From: Micromonospora parathelypteridis
GTDB taxonomy: Bacteria > Actinomycetota > Actinomycetes > Mycobacteriales > Micromonosporaceae
Length of the DNA: 64,000 nt
Assembly (NCBI RefSeq): GCF_014201145.1
Contig: NZ_JACHDP010000001.1
Location: 1,364,001 to 1,428,000 of the forward strand
Direction: 5' to 3'
A model generated the notes under the pieces. The model worked only from the letters and a program-made list of their open reading frames with translations. It had not been told where the DNA came from and made no database searches. Shown here one piece after another: positions 31,268-39,077 of the stretch. Every line of letters starts with the position of its first letter. The first letter of the stretch is position 1. A program made the translations under genes and the position numbers.

Positions 31268-31989
31268 CCCCGACCGACCAGGGAAAGCGGCGCGGCCGGT
31301 CGGCCCACGGTCGACGGCACCGGACGGGGAATCACCCGGGTCAGCTCGTCACCCGGGAGCCAGACCTTGATCTCCTTGGGTCGAGCAGCCGCCCCGCGCC
31401 CGCGCGCCGAGACGGTGACCTCCCGGCGGCGCAGCCGCCCCCGGCCCTGCCCGAGCCCTTCCCAGACTCCACGGACCACCTGCAGTGTCACGTCCGCGCC
31501 GTCCCACCGGCCGTACGGAACGAGCACGCTGCCGCGCTGCCGGGCCCGGGCGGCCAACCGGGTGGCGACCGAGGCGGAGACCGCGGCCGGCACGGTGGTG
31601 ACCACGACGTCCACCCCGTCGATCAGCGCCGCGACCACGGTGGCCCACTCAGGGCCGGGATTCGGCACCAGGGCCACCCGGTCCAGGGCGATGCCCAGCT
31701 CGGCGGCCGCGCCCGCACCGAACGTCGGCACACCGACCACGGCGCACCACGAGCCGGCCCGGGACGCCTCGGCGAGCAGGGCCAGCATCAGCGAGGTGCC
31801 ACCGCTGCGCCGGGGCTGGCCGGCGGCGACCGCGATGGTGCTCCCCCGGCGCAGGCCTCGGTTGGGCAGCAGACCGGTCAGCTCGGGCACCACCGGCAGC
31901 ACCCGGTGGCCGCCGACCGGGTCGGGCGCGCTCGCCGGGCGCACCAGATCGGCCAGTGCGGCGGAACCGACCACCATGCGGCCCGCCAT
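31264..31989 (-). CDS. imuA: ImuA', RecA-like mutasome accessory protein
   Basis: Protein of 241 residues with weak RecA-fold features: GSTIAVAAGQPRRSGGTSL in the Walker A position, lacking a canonical GKT/S, and a hydrophobic Walker B-like strand (GVDVVVTTVP). Identity rests on position directly before imuB and dnaE2 and on length. ImuA' is needed for DnaE2-dependent mutagenesis in mycobacteria. It overlaps imuB by four bases; the HEPN gene lies 101 bases upstream. Confidence 0.85.
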   Translation of the reverse strand: MAGRMVVGSAALADLVRPASAPDPVGGHRVLPVVPELTGLLPNRGLRRGSTIAVAAGQPRRSGGTSLMLALLAEASRAGSWCAVVGVPTFGAGAAAELGIALDRVALVPNPGPEWATVVAALIDGVDVVVTTVPAAVSASVATRLAARARQRGSVLVPYGRWDGADVTLQVVRGVWEGLGQGRGRLRRREVTVSARGRGAAARPKEIKVWLPGDELTRVIPRPVPSTVGRPAAPLSLVGRG

Positions 31990-32090
31990 TGGACCAGCCC
32001 CCCGTCGTTGCTGTGGATCAGATCAGGATCGGCACGCCGTGCCACCGGCCGCCCGGCTCCCCCCGCGGGGCGGTCGGTGACACGGCGGGA

Positions 32091-32540
32091 TCAGGCGGCG
32101 AGGCCGTCCAGGGCCGGCTGGTGGGCCACGCCGAGCGCGGTCTCCACCACCGTGACGAACTGTTCGGCGGCGCGGAGCAGATCGTCGGCCTCCCGGGCGC
32201 TGACCACCCGGGGAATGCCGGCCTCGGCGGCGGCTCGCTTGCTGGCCCCGGCGGCGAAGAACCGAGACCACTCGTCGAGCTCCGGCGCGACGGCGCAGAG
32301 GAGGACCCAGACGCTGGTGATCCGGTTGCGCCGACTCGGCGCGGGGCGGGCACGGGCGGCGAGCAGAGCAGCCGCCGCACGCAGCGCCGCCAGGTGGGCA
32401 GCCGCGTAGCGCAGGCCGTCAGGTCGGGTCTGGCCGGCCTCGACCAGCCCGCGCCGGGCCAATGTGAGGAGTTGGGCGGGGGTGCGGTGCGGCAGCACAT
32501 GCGCCGGCACCGTCGGTGCCTGAGCCGGGTTGGTCGGCAT
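32091..32540 (-). CDS. SAV_6107-type HEPN domain protein
   Basis: Helical protein of 149 residues resembling the SAV_6107 HEPN family. A candidate HEPN motif R44-YAAA-H49 (R-x4-H) lies in GLRYAAAHLAALRAAAALLA, followed by TSVWVLLCAVAPELDEWSRFF and a third helix. HEPN proteins are often RNases or toxin parts, but the motif here is on an early helix and activity is unproven. The ATG at 32540 has GGAGGA upstream; the longer open frame upstream is GC-driven. It appears to be the first gene of the SOS-linked imuA'-imuB-dnaE2 run. Confidence 0.8.
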   Translation of the reverse strand: MPTNPAQAPTVPAHVLPHRTPAQLLTLARRGLVEAGQTRPDGLRYAAAHLAALRAAAALLAARARPAPSRRNRITSVWVLLCAVAPELDEWSRFFAAGASKRAAAEAGIPRVVSAREADDLLRAAEQFVTVVETALGVAHQPALDGLAA

Positions 32541-32640
32541 GGGGTGTCTCCTCCACGTGGCCGGGGCGTCGCCTCGGCGCGCTGGTGCCGCCGATGAGAC
32601 GCCGAGGTCGGGTGGTGCGGAGGAAGACGCACCGGGTGTG

Positions 32641-32801
32641 GCCGGCCGGGTGTGGATGCTTCCCCACACCACACCCGGCCGGCGTACCGGCGGGTGCGTC
32701 GCTCGCCGCCCGGGGGTCGTGGGCGGCGAGCGACGCTCCTGCCTGTCGGGACCAGGCTCGCGACTGCCCGGAAACCCAGGTGCGGCCCGCGGAGCCGCAC
32801 C
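32641..32801 (-). promoter_or_regulatory. Structured 5' leader with three perfect hairpins
   Basis: Between the LexA-type boxes and the HEPN start lie about 300 bases without a convincing gene. Three perfect stems follow one another: 8 bases (32779-32786 with 32794-32801), 16 bases (32696-32711 with 32721-32736) and 15 bases (32641-32655 with 32669-32683). None is followed by a T-run. They could terminate, stabilise or shield the leader of the SOS transcript. Confidence 0.7.
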
Positions 32802-32841
32802 GCCCGGAGCTGGCGCCGCGAAACGCCGCGCTCCGGCTGGT

Positions 32842-32857
32842 TGGAACGGGCGTTCGA
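32842..32857. promoter_or_regulatory. LexA-type SOS box 1
   Basis: TGGAACGGGCGTTCGA matches the actinobacterial LexA operator core GAAC-N4-GTTC at 32844-32855. It pairs with box 2, 21 bases away centre to centre. Confidence 0.75.
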
Positions 32858-32862
32858 GGCAA

Positions 32863-32878
32863 TCGAACACTCGTTCTA
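32863..32878. promoter_or_regulatory. LexA-type SOS box 2
   Basis: TCGAACACTCGTTCTA matches TCGAAC-N4-GTTCGA with one mismatch in the outer bases; the core is at 32865-32876. The site lies between the divergent HEPN and ybaK genes. The mutasome operon on the minus strand is the obvious target. Confidence 0.85.
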
Positions 32879-32983
32879 ACTGCTGCTGACAGTACACCTC
32901 CCCTCCGACGAAAATGCAACGTGTGACGCGCGGGGCCTGCCGGCCGGGTGAACCGAAAGCGGCGGACCGGGAAGAATGGCGAC

Positions 32984-33472
32984 ATGCAGCCACACCCGAA
33001 CGTACGGGCGGTGCAGGACGCGCTCACCGCCGCCGGCACGCTCGACGGCGCCGGTGAGCCCAGCACCGTCCGCCTGCTGCCCGACGCGGTGCACACCGCC
33101 GCCGCGGCCGCCGAGGCGCTCGACGTCGAGGTCGGCCAGATCGCCAACTCGCTGATCTTCGACGCCGACGACGCGCCGCTGCTCGCGCTCACCTCCGGCG
33201 CGCACCGCGTCGACACCGCCGGCCTGGCGGCGTCGATCGGTGCCACCCGGCTGCGCCGCGCCACCCCGGAGTTCGTCCGGGCGCACACCGGGCAGCCGAT
33301 CGGCGGAGTCGCCCCGCTCGGGCACCCGCACCCGCTGCGCACCCTGGTGGACACGGCGCTGGCGGCGTACCCCGAGATCTGGGCCGCGGGTGGCGTACCG
33401 CAGGCGGTCTTCCCGACCACCTACGCCGAGCTGCTGCGAGTCACCGCCGGCAGCCCGGCCGAGGTGGCGTGA
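32984..33472 (+). CDS. YbaK/EbsC-family aminoacyl-tRNA deacylase
   Basis: Protein of 162 residues of the YbaK/ProX family, which hydrolyses mischarged Cys- or Ala-tRNA. Family features include IANSLIFDADDAPLLALTSG and the substrate loop GQPIGGVAPLGHP. The ATG at 32984 places the start 12 residues after an in-frame GTG at 32948; I prefer the ATG because homologues begin near PNVRAVQDAL. Its stop overlaps the GTG of the next gene, so it may be co-transcribed with the carotenoid genes. Confidence 0.9.
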   Translation: MQPHPNVRAVQDALTAAGTLDGAGEPSTVRLLPDAVHTAAAAAEALDVEVGQIANSLIFDADDAPLLALTSGAHRVDTAGLAASIGATRLRRATPEFVRAHTGQPIGGVAPLGHPHPLRTLVDTALAAYPEIWAAGGVPQAVFPTTYAELLRVTAGSPAEVA

Positions 33473-33577
33473 GCGAGCGGAGCGAGCGAACCAGCAGGCA
33501 CAGCAGCGACGCGCTCGCGCCGCCGCGAAGCGGTGGCGTGAGCGAGCGGAGCGAGCGAACCAGCAGGCACAGCAGCG
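33463..33577. repeat. 46-base direct repeat at the crtA-like start
   Basis: Two exact 46-base copies, 33463-33508 and 33532-33577, 69 bases apart. Each carries GTG as a possible start and encodes MSERSERTSRHSS. The unit is built on the GAGCGAGCGGAGCGAGC type of low-complexity element. Confidence 0.92.
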
Positions 33578-34308
33578 CGGCTCCGGAGCTGGTCACCCTG
33601 CACGTGTGGCGGACCGCCCGTGGCGCGCTGCCCCGGGCGCTGACCCGGATGGCGGTGGACCCGCGCCGGCTGCGGGCCCTCCCGGGCGTCCGGTTCGGCA
33701 AGCTGCTGGGCACCGGGACCGGCACCGGCTTCGGGCCGGGCGACGCCGACCTGACCCGGTGGGCGGCGCTGACCGTCTGGGACTCCCCCGCCGCGGCTGC
33801 CGACTTCGACGACTCGTCGGTCGGGCGCGCCTGGGCGCGCATCGCCCGCGCCCAGGCCCGGGTCGACCTGCGTCCGCTGACCAGCCGGGGCGAGTGGTCC
33901 GGCCAGCGGCCGTTCGGCGAGCCCTCCGGCGGCCGGGTCACCGGCCCGGTGCTGGCGCTGACCCGGGCCCGGTTGCGGGTCCGTCGGGCGGCCACCTTCT
34001 GGCGGGCGGTCCCCCCGGTGGCCGCCGCCCTGCGCGACGCGCCCGGTCTGCTGGCCCGGTTCGGGGTCGGGGAGGCGCCACTGGGTTGGCAGGGCACGGT
34101 GAGCGTGTGGCGCGACCCTACGGACCTGGTGGCGTTCGCGTACCGTCACCCGGAGCACCGGGCGGCGATCATGCGAACCCCCACCGCGGGTTGGTACGCC
34201 GAGGAGCTGTTCGCCCGGTTCGAGGTGCGCGACGTGATCGGCGACCGGACGGTGCTCGGATGGGTCAGCGACGGCGGCCCGGCAACGGTGAAGGGTGGAC
34301 GGGCATGA
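33469..34308 (+). CDS. CrtA-like (spheroidene monooxygenase family) protein
   Basis: Protein of 279 residues resembling the spheroidene monooxygenase family, which oxygenates the C2 end of acyclic carotenoids. Recognisable stretches include LHVWRTARGALPRALTRMA, FGKLLGTGTG, and a C-terminal EHRAAIMRTPTAGWYAEELFARF. Two equivalent starts exist because of the 46-base repeat: GTG 33469, overlapping the ybaK stop, and GTG 33538, which drops 23 residues. The likely role is 2'-hydroxylation for the glycosylated end group made by its neighbours; this is inference. Confidence 0.78.
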   Translation: MSERSERTSRHSSDALAPPRSGGVSERSERTSRHSSAAPELVTLHVWRTARGALPRALTRMAVDPRRLRALPGVRFGKLLGTGTGTGFGPGDADLTRWAALTVWDSPAAAADFDDSSVGRAWARIARAQARVDLRPLTSRGEWSGQRPFGEPSGGRVTGPVLALTRARLRVRRAATFWRAVPPVAAALRDAPGLLARFGVGEAPLGWQGTVSVWRDPTDLVAFAYRHPEHRAAIMRTPTAGWYAEELFARFEVRDVIGDRTVLGWVSDGGPATVKGGRA

Positions 34309-34856
34309 GGTTGGTGCGCTGGACGCCGGACGATCTCGTCCGGCGGCTGGACGACGTGGTGGCCGTCTACGGCGAGGCGATGGGGTACCGCACCGACCTG
34401 CTGGAGGCCCGGCGCGGCTACATCGCCACCCACGTCCGCCGACCGGGTTTCCGGGCGGTCGCCAGCCTGACCAGCGAGGGTCACCTCGCCGGCTTCGGCT
34501 ACGGCTACCTGGGCGCCTCCGGGCAGTGGTGGCACGACCAGGTGCACCGAGCGCTGGACGCCCGGACCCGTACGCGCTGGCTCACCCACTGCTTCGAGGT
34601 GGTCGAGCTGCATGTCCGGCCACCGGCTCAGGGGCACGGCCTGGGCACCGGCCAACTGCGCGCGCTGCTCGGCATGGCCGAGGGCGACACCACGCTGCTG
34701 TCCACCCCGGAGGCCGACGAGCAGACCTCGCGGGCCTGGCGGTTGTACCGGCGGTTCGGCTTCGTCGACGTGCTGCGCAACTTCCACTTCCCCGGCGACG
34801 AGCGACCGTTCGGCGTACTCGGTCGGGACCTGCCGGTCGAGCCACCGGCGTCATGA
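34305..34856 (+). CDS. GNAT-family acetyltransferase
   Basis: Protein of 183 residues with the GNAT acetyl-CoA loop ELHVRPPAQGHGLGTGQLRA and the C-terminal block AWRLYRRFGFVDVLRNF. The substrate is unknown. It is embedded in the carotenoid operon by four-base overlaps at both ends (ATGA), so it may acylate a pigment or simply be co-expressed. The ATG at 34305 sits within the end of the crtA-like gene. Confidence 0.85.
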   Translation: MRLVRWTPDDLVRRLDDVVAVYGEAMGYRTDLLEARRGYIATHVRRPGFRAVASLTSEGHLAGFGYGYLGASGQWWHDQVHRALDARTRTRWLTHCFEVVELHVRPPAQGHGLGTGQLRALLGMAEGDTTLLSTPEADEQTSRAWRLYRRFGFVDVLRNFHFPGDERPFGVLGRDLPVEPPAS

Positions 34857-35689
34857 CCCGGCGGATCTCCTGGACGCTGCTCGCCGTCCTGGTGCTCGCC
34901 CAGATCTGCTACCCGCTCACCACCGGCGCCACCAGGGCCGGGCTCACCGTGGCCACCGTCGTCCTCGGTTGGCTGCTCTCGGTCGGCCACGCGCTGCTCA
35001 GCCGGGGTCCCCGGGTCGCGGCGGCGCTGGTCGCGGTCGCCACCGGCGGCGGGTTCGCGATCGAGGCGATCGGGGTGGCCACCGGTGTGCCGTTCGGCAG
35101 TTACGACTACTCCGGCGAGTTGGGTCCCAAGCTGGCCGGGGTGCCGTTGATCATTCCGCTGGCCTGGACCTGGATGGCCTGGCCGGCCTGGCTGGCGGCG
35201 GTCCGGCTGACCGGCGGCGCCGGGGCGACGGCCGGCCGGTGGGTGGGGAGGATCGCGCTGGCCACGGTGGGGCTGGCCGCCTGGGACCTCTTCCTCGATC
35301 CACAGATGGTGGCGGAGGGGTACTGGGTCTGGCGGGACGCCACTCCGGCGTTGCCCGGCCTGCCCGGCATCCCGGTCAGCAACTACCTGGGCTGGCTGCT
35401 CTTCGCGGTGCTGATGATGAGCGCGCTGCGCCCGTTGGCCGGGCCGACCGTCGAGCACACCGACCGGCGGGACCACCCGATGGTCGCGCTCTACCTGTGG
35501 ACGTACTTCTCCAGCATCCTGGCCCACGCCGTCTTCCTCGACCTGCCCGCCTCGGCGCTCTGGGGCGCCGCCGGCATGTCGGTGACCGCCGTGCCGCTGG
35601 CGGTGACCCTGCTGCGTGCCCGTCGGGGCCGTGACTCCGTCTTCGGCGACCACCAGCCGCATCGCACCGGCGTCGACGCGACCCGATGA
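34853..35689 (+). CDS. cruF: CruF-like carotenoid 1',2'-hydratase (membrane protein)
   Basis: Integral membrane protein of 278 residues with seven or eight hydrophobic segments. It matches the carotenoid biosynthesis/CruF family: AIEAIGVATGVPFGSYDYS, GVPLIIPLAWTWMAWPAW and WDLFLDPQMVAEGYWVW carry the conserved acidic and aromatic residues. CruF hydrates the psi end of gamma-type carotenoids to give a 1'-hydroxyl. The start overlaps the GNAT stop, and the stop overlaps the glycosyltransferase start. Confidence 0.85.
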   Translation: MTRRISWTLLAVLVLAQICYPLTTGATRAGLTVATVVLGWLLSVGHALLSRGPRVAAALVAVATGGGFAIEAIGVATGVPFGSYDYSGELGPKLAGVPLIIPLAWTWMAWPAWLAAVRLTGGAGATAGRWVGRIALATVGLAAWDLFLDPQMVAEGYWVWRDATPALPGLPGIPVSNYLGWLLFAVLMMSALRPLAGPTVEHTDRRDHPMVALYLWTYFSSILAHAVFLDLPASALWGAAGMSVTAVPLAVTLLRARRGRDSVFGDHQPHRTGVDATR

Positions 35690-36810
35690 CCGTCCTGCTC
35701 GCCCTGCTGATCGCCGTCGCCGCGTTGACCGGGCACACCTGGCTCAACGCCGCCGGGTGGCTGCGCCGACCCACGGACCGACCCGGTCAGGTCGACGAGC
35801 CGGTCGCGGTGCTGCTGCCGCTGCGCGACGAGGCCGCCCGCGTCACCGGCTGCCTGCGTGCCCTGCTCGCCCAGCGTGGCGTGCCCGGGCTGCGCGTCGT
35901 GGTCCTCGACGACGGGTCGACCGACGGCACCGCCGACGTGGTCCGCGCGGTGGTCGGCGACGACCCGCGGGTCACGCTGCTCACCGGGGTCGCCCCGCCG
36001 CCGGGCTGGCTGGGCAAGCCGCACGCCTGCTGGCAGTTGGCCACCCGGGCCGACCCGGACGCCACCGCGCTGGTCTTCGTCGACGCCGACGTGGTGCTCG
36101 CCCCGCACGCGATCGCGGCGGCCGTCACCGAGCTGCGCGCCGCCGGCGTGACGTTGCTGTCCCCGTACCCCCGGATCGTGGTGGCGACGGCGGCCGACCG
36201 GCTGGTGCAGCCGCTGCTGCAGTGGCTCTGGTTGACGTTCCTGCCGCTGCGCGCGATGGAACGCTCGCCGCGGCCGTCGCTGGCCGCGGCGGGCGGACAG
36301 TTCCTGGTGCTGGACCGGGCCGGCTACACCGCCGCCGGCGGGCACGCCGTGGTCGCCGACAGGATCCTGGAGGACGTCGAGCTGGCCCGGGCGGTCAAGC
36401 GGGCCGGTGGCCGGATCGCCCTGGCCGACGGTTCCCGGCTGGCCACCTGCCGGATGTACGACGACTGGCCGCAACTGCGCGACGGCTACTCGAAGTCGCT
36501 CTGGGCGTCGTTCGGGCACCCGGGCGCCGCCGCGGCCGTGGTGGCGTCGCTGCTGCTGCTCTACACCGCCCCGCCGCTGATCGCGCTGGGGCTCGCCTCG
36601 ACAGCTCCCCGGGTGTCAATGGTTGCGCTCATCGCATACCTGCTGGGCGTGGTCGGGCGGGTGCTCACCGCGCGGGCGACCGGGGGCCGGTGGTGGCCCG
36701 ACGCGCTCGCACACCCCGTGTCGGTCGTGGTCCTCGGTTGGCTGACCCTGCGGTCGTACCATCTGCGAAAGCGACGCCGCCTGACCTGGCGGGGCCGCCC
36801 GGTCAGCTAG
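35686..36810 (+). CDS. Family 2 glycosyltransferase, carotenoid (CruC/CruG type)
   Basis: Membrane-anchored GT-A enzyme of 374 residues. The N-terminal helix is followed by VAVLLPLRDEAARVTG and VVLDDGSTDGTADVV, the metal motif VFVDADVVL, and the acceptor block ILEDVELARAVKRAGG. Two or three C-terminal membrane helices follow. The arrangement resembles CruC/CruG enzymes that glycosylate the hydroxylated psi end of carotenoids. The gene is overlapped by cruF upstream and ends 10 bases before the desaturase gene. Confidence 0.85.
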   Translation: MTVLLALLIAVAALTGHTWLNAAGWLRRPTDRPGQVDEPVAVLLPLRDEAARVTGCLRALLAQRGVPGLRVVVLDDGSTDGTADVVRAVVGDDPRVTLLTGVAPPPGWLGKPHACWQLATRADPDATALVFVDADVVLAPHAIAAAVTELRAAGVTLLSPYPRIVVATAADRLVQPLLQWLWLTFLPLRAMERSPRPSLAAAGGQFLVLDRAGYTAAGGHAVVADRILEDVELARAVKRAGGRIALADGSRLATCRMYDDWPQLRDGYSKSLWASFGHPGAAAAVVASLLLLYTAPPLIALGLASTAPRVSMVALIAYLLGVVGRVLTARATGGRWWPDALAHPVSVVVLGWLTLRSYHLRKRRRLTWRGRPVS

Positions 36811-36820
36811 GAGGCGCGGG

Positions 36821-38308
36821 ATGGCGCGGATCGTGGTCGTCGGCGCCGGGGTGGGTGGCCTCGCCACCGCCGCCCGGCTCGCCGCCACCGGGCACCAGGT
36901 GACCGTCTTCGAACGCGCCGACACGGTCGGTGGCAAGCTCGGCCGGTACGCGCACGACACGCCGGCCGGGTCGTTCCACTACGACACCGGGCCGAGCCTG
37001 CTCACTCTGCCCGAGGTCTTCCAGGACCTGTTCGAGGCGACCGGGGCGAAGCTCGACGAGTACCTGGACCTGGTTCCACTGGACCCGATCGTCCGGCACG
37101 TCTTCCCCGGCGGCGGGCCGACACTGGACTCGTGCGCCGACCCGGTGGAGTTCGCCACCCGGATCGGGGCCGCCTTCGGTGACCGGGCGGCGGCCGACTG
37201 GCAGCGGCTGTGGCGGCGGGCCGAACGGGTGTGGCACGCCTCCGAGCGGGACATTCTGCGCCGTACCGTCGACTCCCCCCGCGATCTCGCGTCGCTGGCC
37301 TGGCGGGTCGGTGACCTGGCCGCCATCGCCCCGGGCCGCACGCTGCGCGGGTTGGGCCGCCGGCACCTGTCCGACCCACGGCTGCGGATGCTGCTGGACC
37401 GGTACGCCACCTACACCGGCGCCGACCCGCGGCGGGCGCCGGCGGCGCTGGTCGCGGTCCCGTACGCCGAGCTGACCTTCGGCGGTTGGTATCTGCGCGG
37501 CGGGTTGGGCACGCTCGCCGACGCGCTGCTGACCCGCTGCCTGGACCTCGGCGTGGTCGTGCAGACCGACGCCACGGTGACCCGGATCGACGCGACCGGC
37601 GGTCGAGTGCACGGGGTACGCCTCGCCGGCGTCACCGCGCCGGTGCCCGCCGACGTGGTGGTGGCCAACACCGACGCGCTCACCGTCTACCGTGACCTGC
37701 TGCCGCACCCGCGCCGGCTGGCCGGGCTGACCGACCGCAGCCTCGCCGGCTTCGTGCTGCTGCTCGGCGTCTCCGGCAGCACCGGGCTGGCCCACCACAA
37801 CGTCTTCTTCCCCGACGACTACGACGCGGAGTTCGACGCGGTCTTCGGCGACCCCGGGCGGGGTGTGCGGGCCCGGCCGGCGGCCGACCCGACGGTGTTC
37901 GTCACCGTGGCCGACGACCCGATGGTCCGCCCGGCCGGGCATGAGGCGTGGTTCGTGCTGGTCAACGCACCCCGCCACGGCACCGCAGCGGGGGCGGTCG
38001 ACTGGCGACGCCCGGGGCTGGCCGACGCGTACGCCGACCGGATCCTGGACGTGCTGGCGCGGCGCGGTGTGGACGTGCGTGACCGGCTGCTGTTCCGGGA
38101 GATCCGCACCCCGGCCGACCTGGACGTGGCGACCGGTGCGCCCGGTGGCTCGATCTACGGCACCGCCGGTGGCCTGCTCCGCCCCGCCAACCGGGGCCCG
38201 GTGAACGGGCTGTGGCTGGTGGGCGGCTCCACCCACCCGGGCGGCGGGCTACCGATGGTGACTCTCTCCGCGCAGATCGTCGCCGACGAGATCGGCCCCG
38301 CCTGGTAG
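36821..38308 (+). CDS. crtD: Carotenoid 3',4'-desaturase (CrtD-like, CrtI family)
   Basis: FAD-dependent oxidoreductase of 495 residues. The N-terminal dinucleotide-binding motif VVVGAGVGGLATAARLA is followed by GGKLGRY. The C-terminal FAD block NGLWLVGGSTHPGGGLPMV is typical of phytoene desaturase-family enzymes. CrtD rather than CrtI is inferred from the neighbours, which act on the finished carotenoid end group. The ATG at 36821 follows AGGAGGCGCGGG. It is the last gene of the operon and converges on the CDP-alcohol phosphotransferase gene. Confidence 0.85.
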   Translation: MARIVVVGAGVGGLATAARLAATGHQVTVFERADTVGGKLGRYAHDTPAGSFHYDTGPSLLTLPEVFQDLFEATGAKLDEYLDLVPLDPIVRHVFPGGGPTLDSCADPVEFATRIGAAFGDRAAADWQRLWRRAERVWHASERDILRRTVDSPRDLASLAWRVGDLAAIAPGRTLRGLGRRHLSDPRLRMLLDRYATYTGADPRRAPAALVAVPYAELTFGGWYLRGGLGTLADALLTRCLDLGVVVQTDATVTRIDATGGRVHGVRLAGVTAPVPADVVVANTDALTVYRDLLPHPRRLAGLTDRSLAGFVLLLGVSGSTGLAHHNVFFPDDYDAEFDAVFGDPGRGVRARPAADPTVFVTVADDPMVRPAGHEAWFVLVNAPRHGTAAGAVDWRRPGLADAYADRILDVLARRGVDVRDRLLFREIRTPADLDVATGAPGGSIYGTAGGLLRPANRGPVNGLWLVGGSTHPGGGLPMVTLSAQIVADEIGPAW

Positions 38309-38314
38309 CGCCGC

Positions 38315-38372
38315 TCAGTCGGCGTCGCGCAGGGCGCGGTCGGTCAGTCGGCGTCGAGCAGGGCGCGGCGGA
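38315..38372. repeat. 29-base tandem duplication of a gene 3' end
   Basis: The last codons and stop of the minus-strand gene ending at 38344 are repeated 29 bases downstream, with a second stop at 38317-38315. The copies differ at one base in the 24 that match best. Because 29 is not a multiple of three, the second copy is read in another frame. Confidence 0.85.
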
Positions 38373-39033
38373 TGGTGGAGAGCAGTTGCCCCAGGCCGAA
38401 CCCGGCCAGCAGCACCCACACCGCGGTCGCCATGGTGATGGTGCCGGCGGCCAGGTCCGGCTCGATCAGCCCGGCCAACCCGGCGACCAGCAACCCGGCC
38501 AGCGCCACCGAGACCCGGGTGGGACGTTCGCCCACGGTCACCGCGCCGATGTCGCGCATGCCGGCGGCGACCGCCCGGGCTCGGACGTACTCGTGCAACC
38601 AGGACAGCGCGCCGCCCGCGACGACAAGCGCACCCGGCGCGCCCACCAGCCAGAACGCCAGCAACCACGCCACCTCACCGAGCCGGTCGGCGACCGAGTC
38701 GTAGACGTAGCCGAGCCGGGTGGTGCGGCTGGTGGCGACCGCCACCGCACCGTCCACGCTGTCCGCCACGGCGGCGAGCAGGACGAACAACGCGCCGAGG
38801 AACGGCCCGTCCCCCGGCTGGGTCACCAGCAACGGTACGCAGAAGCAGAGCAGCACCCCGACCACGGTGACCGCGGTCGGGCTGACCCGCAGCCGGCCCA
38901 GCACATACCCGACGTGGTACGCGAACCGCAGCCAGGCGCGCACCACCGGCGCCGCGACCCGAGGGTCGAACCCGCCGTGCAACCGCGCCCACGCCGTGGC
39001 GTACTGATCCCAGTTCAGCTGTGTGCTCACCAC
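38344..39033 (-). CDS. CDP-alcohol phosphotransferase-family membrane protein
   Basis: Protein of 229 residues with about five membrane segments. The family signature D-x2-D-G-x2-A-R-x8-G-x3-D-x3-D is present as DSVDGAVAV followed by ATSRTTRLGYVYDSVAD. All four aspartates are kept, but the Arg after Ala is Val. Such enzymes make phospholipid head groups from CDP-alcohols; the Arg change makes the substrate, and even activity, uncertain. The start is GTG 39033, next to a second GTG. Its stop is duplicated 29 bases downstream. Confidence 0.82.
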   Translation of the reverse strand: MVSTQLNWDQYATAWARLHGGFDPRVAAPVVRAWLRFAYHVGYVLGRLRVSPTAVTVVGVLLCFCVPLLVTQPGDGPFLGALFVLLAAVADSVDGAVAVATSRTTRLGYVYDSVADRLGEVAWLLAFWLVGAPGALVVAGGALSWLHEYVRARAVAAGMRDIGAVTVGERPTRVSVALAGLLVAGLAGLIEPDLAAGTITMATAVWVLLAGFGLGQLLSTIRRALLDAD

Positions 39034-39077
39034 TGATCAACCGTCGTGCCGGGCATCAGGTATCGCCGGCTCAGGAT

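Noticed and set aside
26345..32080. A 1911-codon plus-strand open frame antisense to dnaE2, imuB and imuA'
   Set aside because: It is the GC-driven shadow of well-supported minus-strand genes; its composition is Arg/His/Gly/Pro-rich with no domain.
32541..32993. N-terminal extension of the HEPN gene through the SOS boxes
   Set aside because: The extension has no domain, covers operators and hairpins, and a strong ribosome site precedes the ATG at 32540.
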